Below the pieces are notes generated by a model, which saw only the letters and a program-made list of their open reading frames with translations, ran no database searches and was not told the origin of the DNA. A program made the position numbers and the translations under genes. This document shows, piece by piece, positions 18,955 through 27,491 of a stretch of DNA of 64,000 nucleotides. This stretch comes from Veillonellaceae bacterium (GTDB taxonomy: Bacteria; Bacillota; Negativicutes; Veillonellales; Veillonellaceae): positions 248,001 through 312,000 of the forward strand of contig CAAFUR010000020.1 of NCBI GenBank assembly GCA_900766245.1. Reading direction: 5' to 3'. The first letter of the stretch is position 1. Each line of letters begins with the position of its first letter.

Positions 18955-20678
18955 TCTTCACCACCTAATCCTGGCATGCCTAGCCAATTTCCTACTACTG
19001 ATTGATTAGTATTCGCTGCTTCCGCCATATCCTTTGTCGCTTTCGCTAGATTAGGGGCTTGTTCCAACATCTGTTGTTGTTGCATTTGTTCTTGTTGTGC
19101 CATCATAGCTTGCTGTTCTGCCTCTATCTTAGCTTGTGTCTCTTCATCGCTAAAAGACATCACCGCAGGTGCACCTAAATACTTAAAGTATTCATTAACA
19201 AGTCCTATTGGGTTAATTTTTGCTTTCACCTCTGGATATACTTGCATCATGTTCATGGCAAAACCAAATGCTTGTTCGATAGTGGTTAAACCTGCCAATT
19301 TTTGCGCTTGTGCTAATGGAGACGTAAAGTCTACTTTAATTTCCTTATCTGATAACGTTTCCCTTAGTTCTTCTGGTATTGGTGGGAATATTTTCGCATC
19401 TGATAGAATAGCGTAGGTGCGTTCAATTACATTATTTAAAAACTCGTATTGTAATCTTTCCACTACAGGACCTAGTTGTTGTAACTTTTCCTGTGTTCGC
19501 TCCATGACCTCTCGTGCCGTCATTTGACCGCTATCTAGCTGTTCTAACATCAAGAATAGGTCTGCATTATAACATCGCTTAATATTCTCACGTGTTTCCA
19601 TGACAATTTCACCTAATGGTCCCAATTGCATGTTTACATCAAACAAGGGCTTTACCACATCATTAGGGTTATCTGTGGTTGTAATTCCCCCTGGAATCAG
19701 GTTCACATTATACGCTAGCGAAGAGGATACTTGCATTGGCGGTTTTACCATTAACTCTACCGCTCGCAATCTATCACTCATCAAAGTTTGTAACATCTTT
19801 ACATCATCATTGGCATACCACCCAGCACCAACAGCATAGGTTTCATTTCCTACTACTTGATATCTTGCTACACATACAGGAAAAGTGTTGAATCCACCTA
19901 CTTCTAAAAAGGTTTCTTCCCCTTCTAGCCAATAATAGCTCCGATATTTCATATGCCGTTTACCGATTTTACCGTTTACATAGTCCCGATTAGGTTCTAC
20001 TAACCAATATACAGTGTATGTATCTGCACTGTATGTATGATTACGAAGTAAGTCTTGCATTCTAGGTGGCATAGATTCCACACTAAACTGTTCTGCAATC
20101 TGCATTAGGGTCATTGCCCGCTTCACAGTAAATGTATCTACGATACCATTACCGCCTACACTCATGGCATAGGTGCCAATGGTAAACTGTTCTACACGGA
20201 TCCCTGTTCGTGTATCTCTAAATATACCCATAGCAGCTTGCCCATAGGCTAATTCTTGATACGCTTGGTAACATCCTATATAGAAGTTACTCTTTCCAAA
20301 AATAGCTTGCATAATCTCATGCCGTTGATCTAAGACTGCTGACATTTCATGATTTGCCTGTAATCCACTATTGGCCAATGTTAGTTTGAACCATTGTCTG
20401 CTTGGCGGTGTTAATCCACTCATAACTCCACTAGCAAAAATATCATTGCAATGTGATGCATAGCTATCTAACAAATGACTGGTATCACAATCAATGGCTT
20501 TCCCATTTTTGTCACTCAATTTACCTATGAAAGGTAACTGATATTTCTTAATTTCACGCCATACTTTTACATGTGATTGCTGTGCATCAAATAGATGCTC
20601 TACCTTTTGACTGACTTCTTTTGTATTGCCTAGCTCTTTAAATCTCGCTCCTGTTGGAGCTCTAGCCAATAAGCTCAT
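18951..20678 (-). CDS. Portal (head-to-tail connecting) protein
   Basis: A 575-aa portal protein of the podovirus head-tail connecting family. Evidence includes the N-terminal VWREIKKYQLPFIGKL, the SGLTPPSRQWFKLTL segment, QMTAREVMERTQEKLQQLGP near residue 390 and a Gln-rich C-terminal tail (about 530-550). It forms the dodecameric ring through which terminase packages DNA. It sits between the small KKRGFSSTRTT protein and the Bbp19-like gene. Confidence 0.93.
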   Translation of the reverse strand: MSLLARAPTGARFKELGNTKEVSQKVEHLFDAQQSHVKVWREIKKYQLPFIGKLSDKNGKAIDCDTSHLLDSYASHCNDIFASGVMSGLTPPSRQWFKLTLANSGLQANHEMSAVLDQRHEIMQAIFGKSNFYIGCYQAYQELAYGQAAMGIFRDTRTGIRVEQFTIGTYAMSVGGNGIVDTFTVKRAMTLMQIAEQFSVESMPPRMQDLLRNHTYSADTYTVYWLVEPNRDYVNGKIGKRHMKYRSYYWLEGEETFLEVGGFNTFPVCVARYQVVGNETYAVGAGWYANDDVKMLQTLMSDRLRAVELMVKPPMQVSSSLAYNVNLIPGGITTTDNPNDVVKPLFDVNMQLGPLGEIVMETRENIKRCYNADLFLMLEQLDSGQMTAREVMERTQEKLQQLGPVVERLQYEFLNNVIERTYAILSDAKIFPPIPEELRETLSDKEIKVDFTSPLAQAQKLAGLTTIEQAFGFAMNMMQVYPEVKAKINPIGLVNEYFKYLGAPAVMSFSDEETQAKIEAEQQAMMAQQEQMQQQQMLEQAPNLAKATKDMAEAANTNQSVVGNWLGMPGLGGEE

Positions 20679-20687
20679 AGAATCACC

Positions 20688-20906
20688 TTATCCTAATTTA
20701 TTACGCCCTGCACTAGACAATAATGTATCTGTTGTACGAGTTGAGGAGAACCCACGTTTTTTACGTTGATTTTCTTTCGCCATCGTATCATCATCTACCT
20801 CATTATTTTCTACTGTAGGCGATGGTGCTGGAGGTTTAATCTCTGGCACCTCTGGCTTATTAACCCCTAATAATTTTCCTACAAATCCACCACACATACT
20901 ATCCAC
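20688..20906 (-). CDS. Small conserved phage protein between terminase and portal
   Basis: A 72-aa protein with a Pro-rich middle (PEIKPPAPSPTVENN) and a basic C-terminus KKRGFSSTRTTDTLLSSAGR ending in Gly. Small proteins with a similar basic, Ser/Thr-rich, Gly-ending tail occur beside portal genes in podoviruses, but no function is known to me. It lies 14 bp after terL and 9 bp before the portal gene. Confidence 0.6.
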   Translation of the reverse strand: MDSMCGGFVGKLLGVNKPEVPEIKPPAPSPTVENNEVDDDTMAKENQRKKRGFSSTRTTDTLLSSAGRNKLG

Positions 20907-20920
20907 TCCTTTCCTTATTC

Positions 20921-22264
20921 TTAACCAAATGGATTATATTTTGTATTGGCCATTGGTGGTACTGCTTGCGCATACATGTCCTCTTGTGGCACTGTATACG
21001 CAAATGTGAGAGCTAAGGCATCACCTTTATCTGGTGAATGTCCTAACCGTTCCTTAATTTTGTCCTTACTCTCTAGTACAATTCGTCCCCTAGTATCAAA
21101 GCTATAGGTTGGTGTTGCTAAATCAGCTCGCAGTGAGCCATCATCTGGCAAACTTCCTCCTTGCTTTATCCACTGAGCCATTTCGTACCACATTTCAGCA
21201 CGTTTATTCACAAACCGTTCCGGTTTCGATGCTTGGCTTCCAAATGGTACTTCGATAATGTGACGGTAACCCATCTGCCGTAGACGGTCTATTACTCCTT
21301 CACCTCGACCAGCATCTATAAAGACTGCCCTAGGCTTATGCTCTTGGATAAGCCCAGCCACAATATTAGCAATTTGCATGTTATCTAGTCCCTTGTACCG
21401 CAGTGGCTTATAGGCAACTAATCCCTTGCGTATTGCGATTGTGGTTGCATCGTCACCAAAACGTGCAATATCTACCCCTAACACAAGCGGACTATATTGT
21501 ATATCTCGTGGTGCTACCGTCCGCTTCATGGCCATGTTAATATCATCAATACTCACCAATACATTTTCTGCACTGGCTGTAAAATCACAATATAGCTCCT
21601 GTCGAATAGCATTTTCTGTCATCTCGACCATCATTGCCTCTAACTCTTCTTTCGGTATGATCTGGCTATCATCAACTGTATACATACATGTATACCACCC
21701 TGAATTGGAATCTTCTTGTAATTTCTGTGCTTTTAAAAATAGTTCATAGAACCGATTTTGCCCTTTCGGTGTTCCTATAAATATAGCCCACCCTGTTCTA
21801 TCAGATAAGGCTGGACGAATGATTTCATCGAACACTTCGGGTTTCATTTGAGCGTATTCATCTAGCACTACACCATCTAAATACAACCCACGTAAACTAT
21901 CTGGGTTATCTGCCCCTCGGATGTAAATTCTCGGTCCTGCACGACTCCTATGTTTGGTTGGTAACTCGACATATAATTCACTTTCATTCACCCGTATACC
22001 TGGTATAACACTGGTGTAGAACTTCAAATACGACCAAGCAATTAGCTTAGCTTGCGTTCGTAATGGTGCTACATACGCATATTGTGGTGACGGCAAATGA
22101 TTTTGTATCGCCATTTTTATCACATGGTTAATAGTGGCTACCGTTTTTCCAAACCTACGATGTGCGACAATCACATTAAAACGATGTGTTTCTATAGCTG
22201 GATGTATGAAATCTCTCCACAAGGGCCTTGGTGTGTATGGAATCGTTATGTTAATCCTCTTCAC
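20921..22264 (-). CDS. terL: Terminase large subunit
   Basis: The DNA-packaging motor ATPase and nuclease. The Walker A-type segment is VAHRRFGKT near residue 35, and Walker B is LDGVVLDEYA near 135. The nuclease part starts with LGVDIARFGDD near 265 and continues with AVFIDAGRGEGVIDRL near 320. The GTG at 22264 has GGGAGAG just upstream and overlaps the last codons of terS. A TTG at 22282 in the same frame is less likely. Cuts and packages concatemeric phage DNA into the prohead through the portal. Confidence 0.93.
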   Translation of the reverse strand: MKRINITIPYTPRPLWRDFIHPAIETHRFNVIVAHRRFGKTVATINHVIKMAIQNHLPSPQYAYVAPLRTQAKLIAWSYLKFYTSVIPGIRVNESELYVELPTKHRSRAGPRIYIRGADNPDSLRGLYLDGVVLDEYAQMKPEVFDEIIRPALSDRTGWAIFIGTPKGQNRFYELFLKAQKLQEDSNSGWYTCMYTVDDSQIIPKEELEAMMVEMTENAIRQELYCDFTASAENVLVSIDDINMAMKRTVAPRDIQYSPLVLGVDIARFGDDATTIAIRKGLVAYKPLRYKGLDNMQIANIVAGLIQEHKPRAVFIDAGRGEGVIDRLRQMGYRHIIEVPFGSQASKPERFVNKRAEMWYEMAQWIKQGGSLPDDGSLRADLATPTYSFDTRGRIVLESKDKIKERLGHSPDKGDALALTFAYTVPQEDMYAQAVPPMANTKYNPFG

Positions 22265-22655
22265 CTTGACTCTCCCATCCAATGGCTAATTGTATAGCAC
22301 TTCCATCTTTTCCTGTTAGTTCTGTTTTATCCACAGGCTTATACCCAGCTCTGTCTAAAAAGTCTTTTGCCACTGTAATTCTTTCTCGTGGTTTCGTCTT
22401 AGGATCTTTTAGGATTTTACACATCACTCTAAACGCTTCCTTTGCTTCAAATACAAAGGCTTCCCGTAACTCTCTATCCATATCATCCTTACAGGCTTGT
22501 AAGTATGCCAGCACTTCATTATCCTTCATAAGGTTAGAGGCTTGTTGCTGAGCTGACTTTTCACTATAGCCTGCATTAATTGCTGCCTGTCTCATATTTT
22601 TACATTTTAATGCCATATATTCTTTGACAAATCGTTTCCGTTGCTCAGTTAACAT
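22251..22655 (-). CDS. terS: Terminase small subunit
   Basis: A 134-aa DNA-recognition subunit. The N-terminus (RKRFVKEYMALKCKNMRQAA then INAGYSEKSAQQQASNLM) is the classic helix-turn-helix of the Terminase_2 family. It would bind the packaging site and recruit terL. This is the first gene of the late morphogenesis block. It is preceded by a terminator and about 100 bp of A/T-rich DNA, where the late promoter or the ArpU/RinA target should lie. Confidence 0.9.
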   Translation of the reverse strand: MLTEQRKRFVKEYMALKCKNMRQAAINAGYSEKSAQQQASNLMKDNEVLAYLQACKDDMDRELREAFVFEAKEAFRVMCKILKDPKTKPRERITVAKDFLDRAGYKPVDKTELTGKDGSAIQLAIGWESQGEED

Positions 22656-22692
22656 ACTTCCTCACCTCCTAGATTTGAAATACTTTGGCATG

Positions 22693-22722
22693 AAAAAAGC
22701 ACATTCTTTAAAGACTATGTGC
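22693..22722 (-). terminator. Terminator between regulator gene and terminase genes
   Basis: A GCACAT/ATGTGC stem is followed by TTTTTT on the minus strand. It closes the early transcript after the ArpU/RinA-like gene, so late genes need a new promoter or antitermination. Confidence 0.75.
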
Positions 22723-22828
22723 TAAAAGTCTTGGCTTTTTGTGTATCTATTAGTATGTAATGAACTCCTTATGTAGGTTATGCCATCACATACTATTAAT
22801 ATATCACACTTTTTTTCGATTTTGTCGC

Positions 22829-23263
22829 CTACTTTTTTGATATTTTTAAAACTCTATGTTCCACCATATACAATGACATAATTTGCAACAGTTCATTGAT
22901 CGCAGCATAATATACATCTCTTGTTAAACCCATAGCAACCATACAGTTAATAGATCGTTGTTTTCCATAGTACTTACGTTCACATAGTTCTCTTAGTACC
23001 ACATTCAACTCACATTCACAAGACTCAACCGCTTCTACTAATCGTTCTGGATAATCAATATGTATTCTTGCCTTGCCGTCAACAATATATACCTCTCGTA
23101 GGGGCGTTATATTGGACACCGCTTCTTGTCCCGTAGGGTCTTGTATCCATCCACCTCCAGCTTTCTTTTTTACTGGATCTAACCTAGCTTGTAAAACAGC
23201 CCGTTTTATATCTTGGTAGTGATACAAATACCACTCTACTTGCTTTTTTAGTTTTATATGCAT
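22829..23263 (-). CDS. ArpU/RinA-like late transcription regulator
   Basis: A 144-aa protein as the last gene before the terminase block, the usual position of late-gene activators in Firmicute phages. The N-terminal helix VEWYLYHYQDIKRAVLQAR and the C-terminal sigma-like helix pair (GLTRDVYYAAINELLQIMSL) fit the ArpU/RinA type. It would switch on late transcription. Family membership is from overall pattern and place, not from a search. Confidence 0.6.
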   Translation of the reverse strand: MHIKLKKQVEWYLYHYQDIKRAVLQARLDPVKKKAGGGWIQDPTGQEAVSNITPLREVYIVDGKARIHIDYPERLVEAVESCECELNVVLRELCERKYYGKQRSINCMVAMGLTRDVYYAAINELLQIMSLYMVEHRVLKISKK

Positions 23264-23281
23264 TGAATCACCACCTTATCC

Positions 23282-23476
23282 TTATCTACTATTCCAAGCC
23301 TTTACTGTGGCTAAATACTGTGGCTTTCCTTCAAAAGATACAGTAGCACCACAAACATCACAAACTACCATATTATGTCGTACTCCCGTGCCTACCCCTA
23401 TCACTGTACGCACCTCTTGATTCCGACAAAACGGACATGGTGCCAACCCATTTTTATAGTTAGACTTTTTCTTCAT
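23282..23476 (-). CDS. Lar-like restriction alleviation / zinc-ribbon protein
   Basis: A 64-aa protein with two Cys pairs (APCPFC and VCDVCGA) and a C-terminal ATVKAWNSR. This matches the Lar family, phage proteins named for easing type I restriction. The ATG at 23476 has AGGAG just upstream and overlaps the preceding gene by 17 bases. The real activity in this phage is untested and many Lar-like proteins have no known role. Confidence 0.68.
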   Translation of the reverse strand: MKKKSNYKNGLAPCPFCRNQEVRTVIGVGTGVRHNMVVCDVCGATVSFEGKPQYLATVKAWNSR

Positions 23477-23747
23477 AGGTTCTCCTAAGTGTTTCCTTCT
23501 TAAGTCTTGCTTCACGAAATTTCTTTTGCTTCTCTAGCATACAATGTCTCTCTTCTTCTGACATGCGCCCATGATAAACATCTACACAAGGCTCCTCACT
23601 TAGTAAATTATAGGCAGACGCCCTTTGTTGCGATACTCTACTTGCTCTTTCCTTCACTGCACGATTCGTCTTTGCACAGTTGGCACAATAGATTTGTCTA
23701 GCAGAACCATCAAAGAGTTTTTCACAGCGCTTACATCGTTTTATCAT
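23460..23747 (-). CDS. Small zinc-finger-like phage protein
   Basis: A 95-aa highly charged protein. Four cysteines at the N-terminus (CKRCEKLF, then YCANCAKT) form a likely zinc knuckle. The C-terminal half is a charged helix rich in Arg, Lys and Glu. It overlaps the Lar-like gene. I do not recognise a family. DNA or RNA binding is a guess from composition. Confidence 0.6.
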   Translation of the reverse strand: MIKRCKRCEKLFDGSARQIYCANCAKTNRAVKERASRVSQQRASAYNLLSEEPCVDVYHGRMSEEERHCMLEKQKKFREARLKKETLRRTYEEKV

Positions 23748-23776
23748 CCTAGCATATCCCTTTCGCTATTCAATGA

Positions 23777-24226
23777 TTATTTGCTTTCAAAGAGTTGCTC
23801 TTGTGCCCTTCTGCCCTGTATATATGATTTGGTTTCATTGAGCATTTTGTTCACTAATGTAAGCTCCTTTTCATCAAGTTCTATCCAGTCAGTAACGTAT
23901 TTAAGGCTAGATTCTTTTGTAATTGCAGTTCCGCTAAATCTAACATCACTTGGTATTTGAGTTATTTTTCCACTAACAACCGCTTCCATATATTTGATTT
24001 CTAGACGTTTTACAATCAACATGACACCAAGAAATATATAGTCTCCTCGTTCTGATCTCATATGACTATTTACAATGCTTACCAATGCTTTCCAAGCGTT
24101 ATAAAATGACTCTCGTCCATCTTCTCGTGCCGTCATAGAGTATACAGATTTTCCGCCTGCATCATTTTCTTTTACATAATCAAATGTTTTTGTGCTACCA
24201 ACTACAGCTATTTTACGAATGAGCAT
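23777..24226 (-). CDS. Hypothetical phage early protein
   Basis: A 149-aa protein without a family I recognise. It has a SVYSMTAREDGRESFYNAWK segment, a central hydrophobic segment (YIFLGVMLIVKRLEIKY) and a mostly helical, charged C-terminus. It lies in the early block between dut and the zinc-finger-like gene, in the same direction as its neighbours. Confidence 0.6.
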   Translation of the reverse strand: MLIRKIAVVGSTKTFDYVKENDAGGKSVYSMTAREDGRESFYNAWKALVSIVNSHMRSERGDYIFLGVMLIVKRLEIKYMEAVVSGKITQIPSDVRFSGTAITKESSLKYVTDWIELDEKELTLVNKMLNETKSYIQGRRAQEQLFESK

Positions 24227-24300
24227 TGCATCACCTCCACATAACCTTAGTTTATTTCAGGATATTGTTTCTAATCTCATGCACCTGTGGTTATCTACAT

Positions 24301-24996
24301 TTATTTTCCAGTCGAACCAAAGCCTTTATCTCCTCGATCTGTATCAGATAATTCTTCTACTTCAACAAGATTAATTTTTGGTGTGGCTACTAAATAGCCT
24401 TGAGCAATTCTATCGCCCTTATTGATTTGATAAGGAATCATGCCTTTGGTTTCATCATTGACATAAATGGCCGCCACTTCTCCACGATAATCCGAATCAA
24501 TAACCCCCATCGAATTTGGCATACGCAATGGTGTATCTACCCCCATAGAGCTACGTGGTACTAATTGCAATACATATCCTACTGGCACTTCTAAAGCTAC
24601 GCCTAAGCCAATTCTATACGTACGCTCTTCCCACACAGTGACATCTTCTGCTGCATAGAAATCTAATGCGCCGCTTCCTTCAGTTCCATAAGTAGGTAAG
24701 ATGGCATCCTTATGTACACGTTTTACCTTCATAAACATCCCATTAGCTGTAGGTGCTGTTTCTTTATTTTCTGTATTTACCACAGGTTGTGACGGAGTAT
24801 CCGCTTCCGCAGTATGCGGTTCTACCGTTGTGGTTTCTTCTGCTTTTGGTGGTTCTACTGTTGGCGGTTCTTCTGTCGGTGGTTGTACATTGCCTACTTC
24901 CTCCGCTTTATGTTCTTCTGTATGTGTCTCTTCTGTATGGGTTTCTTCCACTTTATTTTCTTCTACACCTGGTTGCACTGTATTTTCTAATTCCAT
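24301..24996 (-). CDS. dut: dUTPase with acidic repetitive N-terminal extension
   Basis: Hydrolyses dUTP to dUMP and keeps uracil out of phage DNA. All five trimeric dUTPase motifs are present: GALDFYAAEDV, PRSSMGV, NSMGVIDSDYRGEV, KGDRIAQGYL and the C-terminal RGDKGFGSTGK. The catalytic domain is preceded by about 85 residues of Glu, Thr, Pro and Val with repeats such as EETHTEETHTEE and PPTEEPPTVEPP, which are likely disordered. The ATG at 24996 has AAGGAG seven bases upstream. An in-frame TTG at 25020 is less likely. Confidence 0.92.
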   Translation of the reverse strand: MELENTVQPGVEENKVEETHTEETHTEEHKAEEVGNVQPPTEEPPTVEPPKAEETTTVEPHTAEADTPSQPVVNTENKETAPTANGMFMKVKRVHKDAILPTYGTEGSGALDFYAAEDVTVWEERTYRIGLGVALEVPVGYVLQLVPRSSMGVDTPLRMPNSMGVIDSDYRGEVAAIYVNDETKGMIPYQINKGDRIAQGYLVATPKINLVEVEELSDTDRGDKGFGSTGK

Positions 24997-25076
24997 GATT
25001 AATCTCCTTGTCCATAACAATAGTAATTTAAAAGTACCACGGTAACTTTAACTTGTATCCATAGCGTCCCCTCCTC

Positions 25077-25592
25077 TTAGCACTCTACTTTATAAGGACA
25101 TCGCCCACTAGGACACGTCTCATCGAACACAGGTACCTCCACATAAAGCATGGCTACCCGTAGTTCACAATTCTCTATATCGTTCCCTTCCTTTGTGCAG
25201 GATAGGCAACTACCTTGTAGGGCATGTTCTGCTAAGGTACTTAGGTATCCCTCTTGCTCTCGGATTTCCGCATCATCAATAGTTCCTTTTTGAACAATTT
25301 CTATATCATACCGCCCTATAGCCCTTACGATTTCTCGTTTTGCATCTTCATCTAATCCATCAACTAAATTGATCATCAACTTATGCGCTAGGGTGGCACA
25401 CATATTCGCCATTTTTTTGTTTTCTTTTTCTAAATGCAGTGGCTCTATAATATCTCTCATAACCCTACTTATAAATGCTACGGTGGTAAAGTTCTGCTTG
25501 TTTTTAGCATTAAAATATCTTAGTGTGCCTGCATTAGGATTTATCTTAGGTTCTTGCTTTATAGGCTTTACATTTTGTGCACCGATTAGCAT
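25077..25592 (-). CDS. Cysteine-rich hypothetical phage protein
   Basis: A 171-aa protein. The N-terminal two thirds are helical (MANMCATLAHKLMINLVDGL). The C-terminus carries clustered cysteines (GSCLSCTKEGNDIENC, then CPSGRCPYKVEC), a possible zinc or Fe-S site. It overlaps the small gene upstream by 47 bases. I do not recognise the function. It lies between ssb and dut, which suggests a role in DNA metabolism, but this is inference. Confidence 0.6.
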   Translation of the reverse strand: MLIGAQNVKPIKQEPKINPNAGTLRYFNAKNKQNFTTVAFISRVMRDIIEPLHLEKENKKMANMCATLAHKLMINLVDGLDEDAKREIVRAIGRYDIEIVQKGTIDDAEIREQEGYLSTLAEHALQGSCLSCTKEGNDIENCELRVAMLYVEVPVFDETCPSGRCPYKVEC

Positions 25593-25734
25593 TCACAATG
25601 TACCCCTTTCCCTCTATATATAAATTTATATTTCGTTCTGGACATTCACGTGTAGTAAATACTCCACCAGTTTTAGTAACGATATTGGCATGCTTACATG
25701 TTCTTGCTTTCTTATACTCCTTGGGTCTTCCCAT
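25546..25734 (-). CDS. Small cysteine-containing phage protein
   Basis: A 62-aa basic protein with Cys at positions 13, 31, 52 and 55 (RTCKH, REC, RCTKCKAY), which could bind one zinc ion. It lies 12 bp downstream of ssb and overlaps the next gene. An AAAGGAGTCAGC ribosome site precedes ATG. No family recognised. Confidence 0.55.
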   Translation of the reverse strand: MGRPKEYKKARTCKHANIVTKTGGVFTTRECPERNINLYIEGKGYIVNANRCTKCKAYKART

Positions 25735-25746
25735 GCTGACTCCTTT

Positions 25747-26115
25747 CTAAAACGGAATTTCCTCATCATTTTTGGTAAAAGCATCATAGTGGCTGCCTAC
25801 ATCTTTTTGCTTTACCAATTGTATTCCCACCCGTTCTGCGATTACTTCTGTGATGTATCGTTTCTCTCCATTTTTTTCATAGGATCTAGTTTGTACACTA
25901 CCTACCACAATCACAGGCTGCCCTTTTTGTATAATCCCTACTTCTTCCGCATAGGTCCATGCCACGACATTATGAAATGAACTAATTTCCTTATCCTCTG
26001 AAATACGTTTATTCGTAGCTATCGAAAATAAACACACTGCCTTACCTGTTTTCGTGTACCGTAGTTCTGCATCTTTCACTGCATAGCCTACAAGTACGAT
26101 TTGATTGTTTTCCAT
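25747..26115 (-). CDS. ssb: Single-stranded DNA-binding protein
   Basis: A 122-aa OB-fold protein that coats single-stranded DNA in replication. Typical features are VLVGYAVKDAELRYTKTGK, FHNVVAWTYAEEV, GQPVIVVGSVQTRSYEKNGE and the acidic tail EEIPF, close to the canonical DDDIPF that recruits partner proteins. The ATG at 26115 has AAGGAGG just upstream. A start eight codons earlier is possible but lacks a site. It lies 11 bp after the rep gene, fitting a replication module. Confidence 0.93.
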   Translation of the reverse strand: MENNQIVLVGYAVKDAELRYTKTGKAVCLFSIATNKRISEDKEISSFHNVVAWTYAEEVGIIQKGQPVIVVGSVQTRSYEKNGEKRYITEVIAERVGIQLVKQKDVGSHYDAFTKNDEEIPF

Positions 26116-26126
26116 ACTAACCTCCT

Positions 26127-26918
26127 TTATGTACAACATCGTTCCATATAAACTTTATTTCTAGGTGTATTCAACTCTTTTGTTTTCCACCACTTTTGAT
26201 TACTCTTCGGTTCCTCAATCTTTATGAGACGATAAAATCGATAGGGATATCCAGCTAAACTTACTCCCTCTACAATGCTATCTGTCTCTACATAGTATCC
26301 TTTCGGTGGAATGATGACTTCTGCCCAGGTATTTGCTTGTAATCGCTCTTTTTTTACTTTTGGTTTCTCCAAGTTTTGGCTAGATACCCATTTACGTTTA
26401 AAACCAGTAGCCTCTAACTTACGATCACTTTCCTTAACAAAATAGCTTGCAATCCGAACCGCATCACGCCACTCACCTTGATAAGCTTCTTTTTTAGAAT
26501 ATCCGTGAGGCCATAACCCCTTTAATTCTTTCACCGTCATATCTTGTATTCGATTCACCAGAATATGAAAGTGTATCCTACGTTCTCCTTCGCAAGTGTA
26601 GATATACTTCAACGGTTGTCCTAGCTTTGCATACCTTCTACGCAGCTTTTTGATGAACAATGTAATATCTTTTTTTGCTTGTTTCAAAGTGGGTTCTATT
26701 TCATAGGTGAGAGTAATATAAAAATCTTCTTCATGAAAATTGATATCTATTAACATACGCAACTGTGCTTCTGCATTCTTTTGATTCTGCAATGCCATTT
26801 GCAGTGGTGTAATCTTTTCTTTCTTTTGTCGTACACTTTGTTTTTTATACGTTCTTCCTGTATGGTAATCTGTAACTTCACACATTGTTTTTCCGTATAC
26901 TTTTTTTCGATATCTCAT
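26127..26918 (-). CDS. HUH-type replication initiator-like protein (Rep)
   Basis: A 263-aa protein related to the G2P/ORF2-type rolling-circle replication proteins. The HUH metal-binding motif is IHFHILVN near residue 116 and the likely nucleophile Tyr lies in IASYFVKE near 158. An earlier strand, DFYITLTYE, is also typical. It would nick one DNA strand and stay bound to the 5' end. The basic C-terminus may bind DNA. It is next to ssb, and a small antisense RNA candidate lies in its upstream leader. Start: GAGGT five bases before ATG. Confidence 0.78.
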   Translation of the reverse strand: MRYRKKVYGKTMCEVTDYHTGRTYKKQSVRQKKEKITPLQMALQNQKNAEAQLRMLIDINFHEEDFYITLTYEIEPTLKQAKKDITLFIKKLRRRYAKLGQPLKYIYTCEGERRIHFHILVNRIQDMTVKELKGLWPHGYSKKEAYQGEWRDAVRIASYFVKESDRKLEATGFKRKWVSSQNLEKPKVKKERLQANTWAEVIIPPKGYYVETDSIVEGVSLAGYPYRFYRLIKIEEPKSNQKWWKTKELNTPRNKVYMERCCT

Positions 26919-27053
26919 TAGTACCTCATATGGTCGAAAAAATAATATACATATCTAGTCAATACAAGGCCTTTCAGCCTTTTATTTTAGTCCTAATATC
27001 TATATCATTTTTCTTTGAAAATCTACTATTCCTCTATATTTCTTCTACCATAT

Positions 27054-27130
27054 GTGGTATACTATAAATAAGGTTGTATCTACATATGGATATATGAGAC
27101 CACTTAGTTCCCGCTAAGTGGTCTTTTTTT
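27054..27130 (+). ncRNA. Small plus-strand RNA candidate antisense to the rep leader
   Basis: An extended -10 box TGGTATACT (27055-27063) is followed by a short AT-rich stretch and then an 11-bp perfect terminator stem (AGACCACTTAG with CTAAGTGGTCT, 27097-27124) and a T7 run. The predicted RNA of about 60 nt runs opposite to the operon that carries the HNH gene and rep, in the gap between them. A control RNA for rep is a possible role. Confidence 0.5.
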
Positions 27131-27491
27131 ATGCACTTCGCTCCGCTACTTTTTCCTTTAATACTTTCTTGATAGCTTTGGACTCTGGACCATGCACTAC
27201 TGCATGATGGCAATACCAACATACGCAACATAAATTATCCAGGTCATTCGTTCCACCATTTGAGCGAGGTTCTATATGATGAATTTCTTGCGCAGGAGCA
27301 CCACAAATTATGCATCTATGATGATCCCTTGCTTTTACTAAATCTCTCATCTTATTTAATTCATACTCATATTGATTTCGCTTTTTACTTCGTATCTTTA
27401 ATGGGGTTCGTTTTAATTGTGATGTTCCCCTAGATAAACCAGTCTTTGCTCGTAATGGTGTTTTCCGCTGTAATGGTGTTCGTTTAAGCAT
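27129..27491 (-). CDS. HNH endonuclease
   Basis: About 120 aa. The basic N-terminus has repeats of the form KRTPLQRKTPLRAK. The HNH core is CIICGAPAQEIHHIEPRSNG, then DNLCCVCWYCHHAVVHG, with two Cys pairs for structural zinc. It nicks or cuts DNA and such genes often aid packaging or recombination. ATG at 27491 overlaps the stop of the upstream gene (ATGCTTAA). A TTG at 27506 is an alternative. Its position in the early block, away from terminase, is slightly unusual. Confidence 0.88.
   Translation of the reverse strand: MLKRTPLQRKTPLRAKTGLSRGTSQLKRTPLKIRSKKRNQYEYELNKMRDLVKARDHHRCIICGAPAQEIHHIEPRSNGGTNDLDNLCCVCWYCHHAVVHGPESKAIKKVLKEKVAERSA

Noticed and set aside
22264..22282. TTG start for the large terminase
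   Set aside because: The GTG at 22264 has a better-placed ribosome site, and the upstream codons lie within the terS coding end.
27034..27231. Minus-strand 65-codon frame overlapping the HNH gene
   Set aside because: It is a shadow of the HNH gene in another frame and runs through the small RNA hairpin.
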